DNA of 64,000 nt, from contig CAJNDS010001158.1 of NCBI GenBank assembly GCA_905221605.1, forward strand, positions 313,001 to 377,000, read 5' to 3'. Within the stretch, counting starts at the first letter, position 1; each line of letters begins with the position of its first letter. This DNA is from Symbiodinium natans (Eukaryota > Sar > Dinophyceae > Suessiales > Symbiodiniaceae). Under the pieces are notes generated by a model that searched no databases, had not been told where the DNA came from, and saw nothing but the letters and a program-made list of their open reading frames with translations. The translations under genes were made by a program, and so were the position numbers. Positions 59,292-64,000 of the stretch are shown piece by piece.

Positions 59292-59997
59292 GTGGATCGC
59301 TTGGGCGGTCAGATGCTGCAGATCTTCATCAAGAAGAACCTTGGGGACCTTTAAAAGGGTTAATGGCTCATATACCTTAATAGGAATTATCGTAGTACAG
59401 GGTACATAACCCCCCCCCCCCCATTTTATGGTTCATTTTTCAAGGAAGTTCGTGACGGACTACGTCTACCACAGCGAGCCGTATGGGATCCCGATAGACA
59501 CCGAGGTGCTGCCGTGGCTGGAGAGCCCGAAGAGTGTGAAGAAAGCTTTGGATGGGCAGGTGCGAATCCTCTTCGACCCGGAGCTCTTCACCAGTGGGAA
59601 CCTTGGAGACGATAGGAACCATAAAATGGGGGGGTTATATACCCTATATGCTACTATGATTCCTAATAGTAAGGTATATGAGCCATAAACCCTTTTAGGG
59701 TTCTTTTGGTCTCCAAGGAAGGGCCAGCTCTTCCACTACTGCGGAGACTGGGAGTTCCTGGGAGGAGATGCTGAGATGAAAGACTCACGTGCATCCTTCG
59801 TGCTCGCACTGCGCGAGGTCCTGCGGCCCCAGATGAGCAAGCAGCCCCCCCGGCAACTGCAGAAGCGACTCCGTGACAGTGTACCCCCGCGCCCGGATCT
59901 ACCGAAGCCTGATCACACTGAAGACCCTCCAGCAGTCCCAGCAGCGGTGCCGGCAAAGAAGAAGAAAGACCTGCCGAAGCTCGTGACCGATGATTAA
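59292..59997 (+). CDS. Hypothetical protein, three exons separated by IR-A introners
   Basis: Exons are 59292-59344, 59445-59606 and 59718-59997, giving 164 residues with the start upstream and not found. Both introns (100 and 111 nt) are IR-A elements inserted after AACCTTGG and before GAAG. Removing them gives one frame: DRLGGQMLQIFIKKNLG, then KFVTDYVYHSEPYGIPIDTE to FDPELFTSGNLG, then KGQLFHYCGDWEFLGGDAEM to a Lys-rich end and TAA. The last 70 residues are Pro/Lys-rich and probably disordered. Intron starts (GG, AG) are non-canonical while ends are AAG. I do not recognise the family. This is the most convincing host gene in the window. Confidence 0.75.
59338..59445. mobile_element. IR-A introner (intron of the 59.3-kb gene)
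   Basis: Starts CCTTGGGGACCTTTAAAAGG, contains a C-run of about 14, and ends GGTTCATTTTTCAAGG. Confidence 0.88.
59600..59718. mobile_element. IR-A introner (intron of the 59.3-kb gene), inverted relative to the first
   Basis: Starts CCTTGGAGACGATAGGAACC and ends GTTCTTTTGGTCTCCAAGG. The order of core words is reversed (ATAAAATGGG at left, AAACCCTTTTAGGG at right), so it sits in the opposite orientation yet still lies between in-frame exons. Confidence 0.88.
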
Positions 59998-60622
59998 GAT
60001 CGCCAGGTTTCTGCCCCGAACTTCGAGAGGCGACAGCTCACTATGTTTAGACCATGCCATGCTACATCGGGCCTGGACACCAGTGTGCCATGGACCTGCA
60101 GTTTGGAGGAGGCGGTATTCGCAAAGGTGCCCCGCAAGGTGGAGTGAGCTTCGTAAAGCTTCAGGGACATCACGGTCTCCAGAATTGATCGCGCGCAGGT
60201 GACGCCTGCCATCCTGTGAATGGCTGGTGCACAGCAGATTCGTTCTGGGTCAGGGGGCGGGGACCTTGCACTGGCTACAGGCTTTTCTAGTCAGCAGGTC
60301 CCGTGATTTGTCACCCCAGAGGAACTTGTGTGCTGGCCTTGTGACGCAAAATGCAGCTGGAATCGGTCGATTGGAAGCAGGATGGCCATAACTGACTACT
60401 GAGGCCAAGAAAGGGTAACACACCAACCATCTGCCAGAACTCAAGAGTTTGATGGAAGCAAGCTGAATTGGAAACCTTGCTGTAAGTTCTGGCACTCGCC
60501 AATGCTAATAGATCTGGCTTCGGATTTCCAGGACACCCTGTCGATCAAAAGGGCCACAGGTTCACGAAATGAGGGTCCCCACTCGGGAAGGTGCGCTCAT
60601 GCACATGTTCGTTGATGCCCCC
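59998..60622. other. Gene 3' flank, no further gene recognised
   Basis: Short frames on both strands after the stop of the 59.3-kb gene. Confidence 0.35.
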
Positions 60623-60718
60623 CTACCAGGATGGGCTACTATACCTTATAATCCCTTAAAAAGGCCCTTTATAGGGTTGGTTATGGGGATTATAAGGCCT
60701 AATAGCCCATCCTGGTAA
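60623..60718. mobile_element. Inverted-repeat element, family IR-D
   Basis: Starts CTACCAGGATGGGCTACTAT and ends CTAATAGCCCATCCTGGTA. Interior nearly identical to 45437-45512. Confidence 0.9.
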
Positions 60719-60835
60719 CCTCGCCCACCCAAAGCCCATAGCATCTTGCTCTTGAGTTTGAAGCTCGACACTGGACTTTGTATCAGAAGACTTTGCCTCC
60801 TCCTGCCCATCCAGACCTCAGCATCCTCAGATCCT

Positions 60836-60976
60836 TAGGGCTTAGGGTGTAGGGGTTCAGGGTTTATAGGGTTTATAGGGTTTATAGGGCTTATAGGGTT
60901 TATAGGGTTTATAGGGTTTATAGGGTTTATAGGGTTTAAATATAGGGTTTATAGGGTTTAGGGTTTAGGGTTTAGG
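60836..60976 (+). repeat. Telomere-like tract of TTTATAGGG
   Basis: About eleven 9-bp TTTATAGGG units, then TTTAGGG units at the right edge. Confidence 0.95.
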
Positions 60977-61080
60977 CAGATCCTGCAATGAGCCCGAACT
61001 GTAAAACCTAGTGCATCGGTGCGTTGAGGTCAGTTAAGCAGGTTGCAAAATCAAGCTCAATATGGTCATTTCTCAAAATG

Positions 61081-61160
61081 ATGGTCCTTTTTTTGGGGTA
61101 CGGGTACCCTAAACATAAGGAGCCGCCTCTTAATCCCAAAACGGCCAAAAAGGGACCATA
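61081..61160. mobile_element. Small inverted-repeat element
   Basis: Ends ATGGTCCTTTTTTTGG and CCAAAAAGGGACCAT are complementary, with GGTACGGGTACC inside. Confidence 0.65.
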
Positions 61161-61253
61161 ATTTGGAATATCGACCATCGAGGCTGACCTCAGGGGCCTT
61201 CGCCTTCGTCGGCGTAAGCGCCCGGGGCTTGGAGCGTAGGCCTTTGGGAATGT

Positions 61254-61290
61254 TTAGGGTTTAGGGTTTAGGGTTTAGGGTTTAGGGTTT
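61254..61290 (+). repeat. Telomeric tract (TTTAGGG)n
   Basis: Five units ending TTTCGG. Confidence 0.92.
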
Positions 61291-61367
61291 CGGATGCAGA
61301 AAGACATAGGGAGATGAAGGCCAGGTCATGAAGTGGGAGTTTCCGCAGGATAAGACGGATGCTAGTA

Positions 61368-61480
61368 CCCAGAGACTCCAAAACCCCTTCATTATAAGCA
61401 ATATCCCTTAAATTATAATCCGAACCCTAATATGATTTACGGTATATTCCTTAATTCAGGGGTTTTGGAGTCTCTGGGTA
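61368..61480. mobile_element. Inverted-repeat element, family IR-C with divergent tips
   Basis: Tips CCCAGAGACTCCAAAACCCC and GGGGTTTTGGAGTCTCTGGG replace the AGATCTTCC tips of other copies, but still pair perfectly with each other. Confidence 0.87.
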
Positions 61481-61495
61481 GTTGCCGTCACGGCA

Positions 61496-61792
61496 TCACG
61501 GTCGGGCCTTCACACTGAGGAAATACAAAGATGTGATGGGACAGTCGGACCGTCTGTCGTCATCGCATATTCGCATTTGCCCCCAAGAGGGTCCCCGGGA
61601 GCTGAGCTGGTTCGTCCACGCAGCATCGCCAGAGCGAAGTTCCCGAACCCAAATCGAAGCAGAAAATGATGCTATCTTAGCCGACGCGTGCGCTTCCGGG
61701 ACGACACCACCGGACTCCAAACGCTTATGCAGAAAAGCCTGCAGTTGCCCGGCCAAGAACTCCAGGGTCACATCATCAGTCTGCCTCTGCAC
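61496..61792 (-). CDS. Hypothetical exon
   Basis: Minus frame with protein-like composition: QTDDVTLEFLAGQLQAFLHK, then VVPEAHASAKIASFSASIWV. It stays open upstream to near 61837 before a stop. Overlapping plus frames exist. No family recognised. Confidence 0.35.
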   Translation of the reverse strand: MQRQTDDVTLEFLAGQLQAFLHKRLESGGVVPEAHASAKIASFSASIWVRELRSGDAAWTNQLSSRGPSWGQMRICDDDRRSDCPITSLYFLSVKARP

Positions 61793-62376
61793 TAAATGTG
61801 AGCCATGCCATGCGAGAGGCTCTCACAAGGGCAGGACCGCCTCTTCACAGAAAGTGCCTGGTCCAGCTCGTACCTCATCCTGGATAGCACTAAGCCGATG
61901 CCGCCGCTCTGAGCATGACCGCCCTGATTGACTTGGAACCTTCCCAGTGCAGCCAACCACGAAGACTCTCAACAACGGCATGTCTAAACGCCCTGAGCAG
62001 CCTCAAGGAATCCCGGCTTGCTCGGATACAGGCTGCTTTCCGTGTCGGCCCCAACAAATGGTGTTCCTCACGAAGGCCCCAAAGCTGCTGTTCAAGCCGT
62101 AGCAGTCAGGTCTGTCCAAGGGCTTGAAAGAAGCTCCCAACCCCACGAACGCGCATGCACCGCCCTCTTGACCCAAGCTTCCAGGGCACGAAAGGCTTCA
62201 TCCAGACGCCAAAACAGGCGGCATCCGGCAAATCACGACTACGACTCAAAATGTGCAGTCCCTGATCTGCTCTGCGTACGCCCATCGCTCGTTTAGCACC
62301 CCGCTCGACCTGGATGTCGGAGTTGCTCCCCCCGGTCCGTAGTCGATGCTGCGACGCCCGTCCCATCTGAAGCAAG
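61793..62376. other. Unique segment, coding uncertain
   Basis: Frames of 70-92 codons on both strands without recognisable features. Confidence 0.3.
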
Positions 62377-62576
62377 AATTGGGTTTAGGGGTTAGGGGTT
62401 TAGGGTTTAGGGTTGCCTAACCCCTGTGAGCGCAATACACTTTCACCGGAAATCCTGAACTGCAAACACGTGTGGGTCGGTTGCGGCTAGGGGGCGCCAG
62501 TCTTTCACATGTGACTCTGAAGCCTTGCCTATCTGGGCGCGAGTAGACCTAGACCGAACTCCAAATGCTGAGCCTG

Positions 62577-62587
62577 AACCCTGAACC

Positions 62588-62618
<31 letters not shown>

Positions 62619-62622
62619 GAAC

Positions 62623-62654
<32 letters not shown>

Positions 62655-62680
62655 ACCCTAAACCCTAAACCCTAAGCCCT
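62577..62680 (-). repeat. Telomere-like tract of CCCTCAA
   Basis: Eleven or so CCCTCAA units, one CCTCGAA, then three CCCTAAA. Confidence 0.95.
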
Positions 62681-62799
62681 GCATCTGCAGGCCTCCTTTC
62701 ATCGAAGAGAGGCCACTCAGCTGTCCACTCGAGCCACAATCCAGGCAACCAGACCTTGGGGACGTGTAGGGTTTAGGGTTCAGGGTTTAGGGTCCAGGG

Positions 62800-62960
62800 T
62801 TATATGCCCTTTTCTGCTGTAATTCCTATTGTTAAGGTATTCCCATTAAGGTATATGGGGTTATATACCCCTAACTCACTGCTTTAAATTCCTAGTATTC
62901 AGGTACTCCTATGAAGGTATATGGACCAGAATTAAACCCTTATGGGGTTCATGTGTTCCC
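62800..62960. mobile_element. Two diverged IR-A-like pieces
   Basis: Words GTAATTCCTATTGTTAAGGTAT and AAATTCCTAGTATTCAGGTA to GTTCATGTGTTCCCCAAAAG resemble IR-A interior and right end, arranged in tandem. Confidence 0.5.
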
Positions 62961-63256
62961 CAAAAGATGTTTGGTGTTCAGGGTTTTGGCTTAGGAGGTT
63001 TTAGGAGGGTGGCTGGTCGTGCCTTGGAGTGCGCAGGTCGCTTTTTGAGGGACATGAACATAGATCTAGCTCATCACTGAGAAGGCTGGGTTTCACCAGC
63101 AAATTCAAAGTTTGTAATTGAATACTTTCTTGTACTTACGCAGTCATAGCTCGGTGGGAAAGCTTGCGCACGATTGGAGTGGTGAGTCGTGCTGTGTTAA
63201 GTGGAGTGTTGTGAAAGGCGTATGGCCTGATGGCTTCTACCCCGACACTGAGTGTG

Positions 63257-63447
63257 AGTACTTAGAGGTTCATGGTACTTATTAACCAATTATAACCGTA
63301 CTTATAAAATATACTTATAACCATATTAGGGCACTTAACTGTACTTATAAAATATACTTATAACCATATTAGGGCACTTAAGGGGCTTATAAGTGGGTTA
63401 TAAGCACAGTTATAATTGGTGAATAAGTACCATGAACCTCCAAGTAG
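63257..63447. mobile_element. Inverted-repeat element IR-G with internal 43-bp duplication
   Basis: Left arm CTTAGAGGTTCATGGTACTT to AACCAATTATAA faces right arm TTATAATTGGTGAATAAG to TACCATGAACCTCCAAG. CTTATAAAATATACTTATAA to GGGCACTTAA occurs twice with a 43-bp period (63301, 63344). Single copy here. Confidence 0.9.
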
Positions 63448-63482
63448 AGGAGGTCCTGATTGAACCATGCCTCGATCCTAAT

Positions 63483-63529
63483 ACCCTAAACCCTAAACCC
63501 TAAACCCTAAACCCTAAACCCTAAACCCT
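63483..63529 (-). repeat. Telomeric tract (CCCTAAA)n
   Basis: Six to seven units. A further tract of four units is at 63844-63875. Confidence 0.95.
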
Positions 63530-64000
63530 TGGATGGTTTTATTCGTTGCCTTTGCGATGTGGTCAGGGGGTAGAGATAGGCTGGCGCTCCTACTATCTCT
63601 CGCCTGGGTACTGATGTGCAAGGCTGTAGTGGCAAATGAAGTCCTTGATATCCTGGAGTAGCCACGAGTGCTGCGTGCAGGGTTGCTTTTCCTGAGACTT
63701 TGTAAGTGTCAACTTACCCGGCTGGTTGCAAGAGACCTGGCAGCCAAAGGCTAGGCAAGTGGGCGTCTGGGAGCACCTGTTTGCGCGCACTTGTCGATCT
63801 CACTGGTCGTCAAGTTCCGTTATTGATCTCTGTTTTGGTGGGCCCCTAAACCCTAAACCCTAAACCCTAAACCCTGATGAGCTGTTCGTGTGTCTGAGCT
63901 GGCCTTATAGCAACCTTGAAGTGTGGACTACCTTATTAGAAACTTTGTTGAAATCTCTTGAGTCGTGAGGTTGTTGGGGCTTGAGTGGGTCTTCTGCTGA
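63530..64000. other. Right end of window, no gene recognised
   Basis: A 65-codon minus frame at 63593-63790; nothing else of note. Confidence 0.35.

Noticed and set aside
1-64000. Dinoflagellate spliced-leader relics, tRNA, rRNA genes or CRISPR arrays
   Set aside because: I found no match to the spliced-leader core GCCATTTTGGCTCAAG, no convincing tRNA cloverleaf or rRNA, and no regularly spaced direct repeats with unique spacers.

Overview
The window looks like nuclear DNA of a dinoflagellate or close relative. The reasons are dozens of interstitial tracts of the TTTAGGG telomere repeat, very low gene density, short exon-like islands split by palindromic introner-like introns with non-canonical ends, and a large single-ORF retroelement. 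A green plant cannot be excluded on the repeat alone. No spliced-leader copy, tRNA or rRNA gene was recognised.

Layout. From 1 to 13.8 kb, short unique islands (60-900 bp) are separated by telomeric tracts whose orientation alternates almost strictly (TTTAGGG, then CCCTAAA, and so on). One likely intron-containing gene lies at 9.17-9.99 kb. From 13.98 to 18.84 kb there are two modules whose borders share a core of G-run, (AT)n and C-run. The first holds degenerate AACCCTATAGGGTT palindromes and a giant poly-G/poly-C hairpin. The second holds a 21-bp minisatellite and a 102-bp satellite. From 21.7 to 27.2 kb on the minus strand is the centrepiece, a 5.4-kb Penelope-like retroelement. Its 1281-codon ORF reads as a GIY-YIG-like nuclease followed by a Penelope-type reverse transcriptase. 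A downstream Gly/His-rich ORF follows, and 80-bp direct repeats at both ends run into telomeric repeats.

From 28 to 52 kb the islands-and-tracts pattern returns, with many small inverted-repeat elements that fall into families (called IR-A to IR-G here). At 52.3-53.3 kb a frameshifted reading frame ends in a perfect 299-bp palindrome whose outer edge is telomeric repeat. At 59.29-60.0 kb a clear gene end consists of three exons separated by two IR-A elements, so IR-A behaves as an introner (an intron-forming transposable element).

How the parts relate. Only the retroelement ORFs and the 59.3-kb exons are firmly coding. The other CDS entries are exon candidates judged from composition and continuity. 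IR elements sit in or beside exon-like DNA. Telomeric tracts close every frame and in many places cap short exon-like pieces as CCCTAAA-piece-TTTAGGG. That pattern suggests repeated joining or healing of small fragments with telomeric DNA, or use of paired telomeric tracts as intron arms. Coordinates of repeats and exon edges are hand-read and may be off by a few bases.
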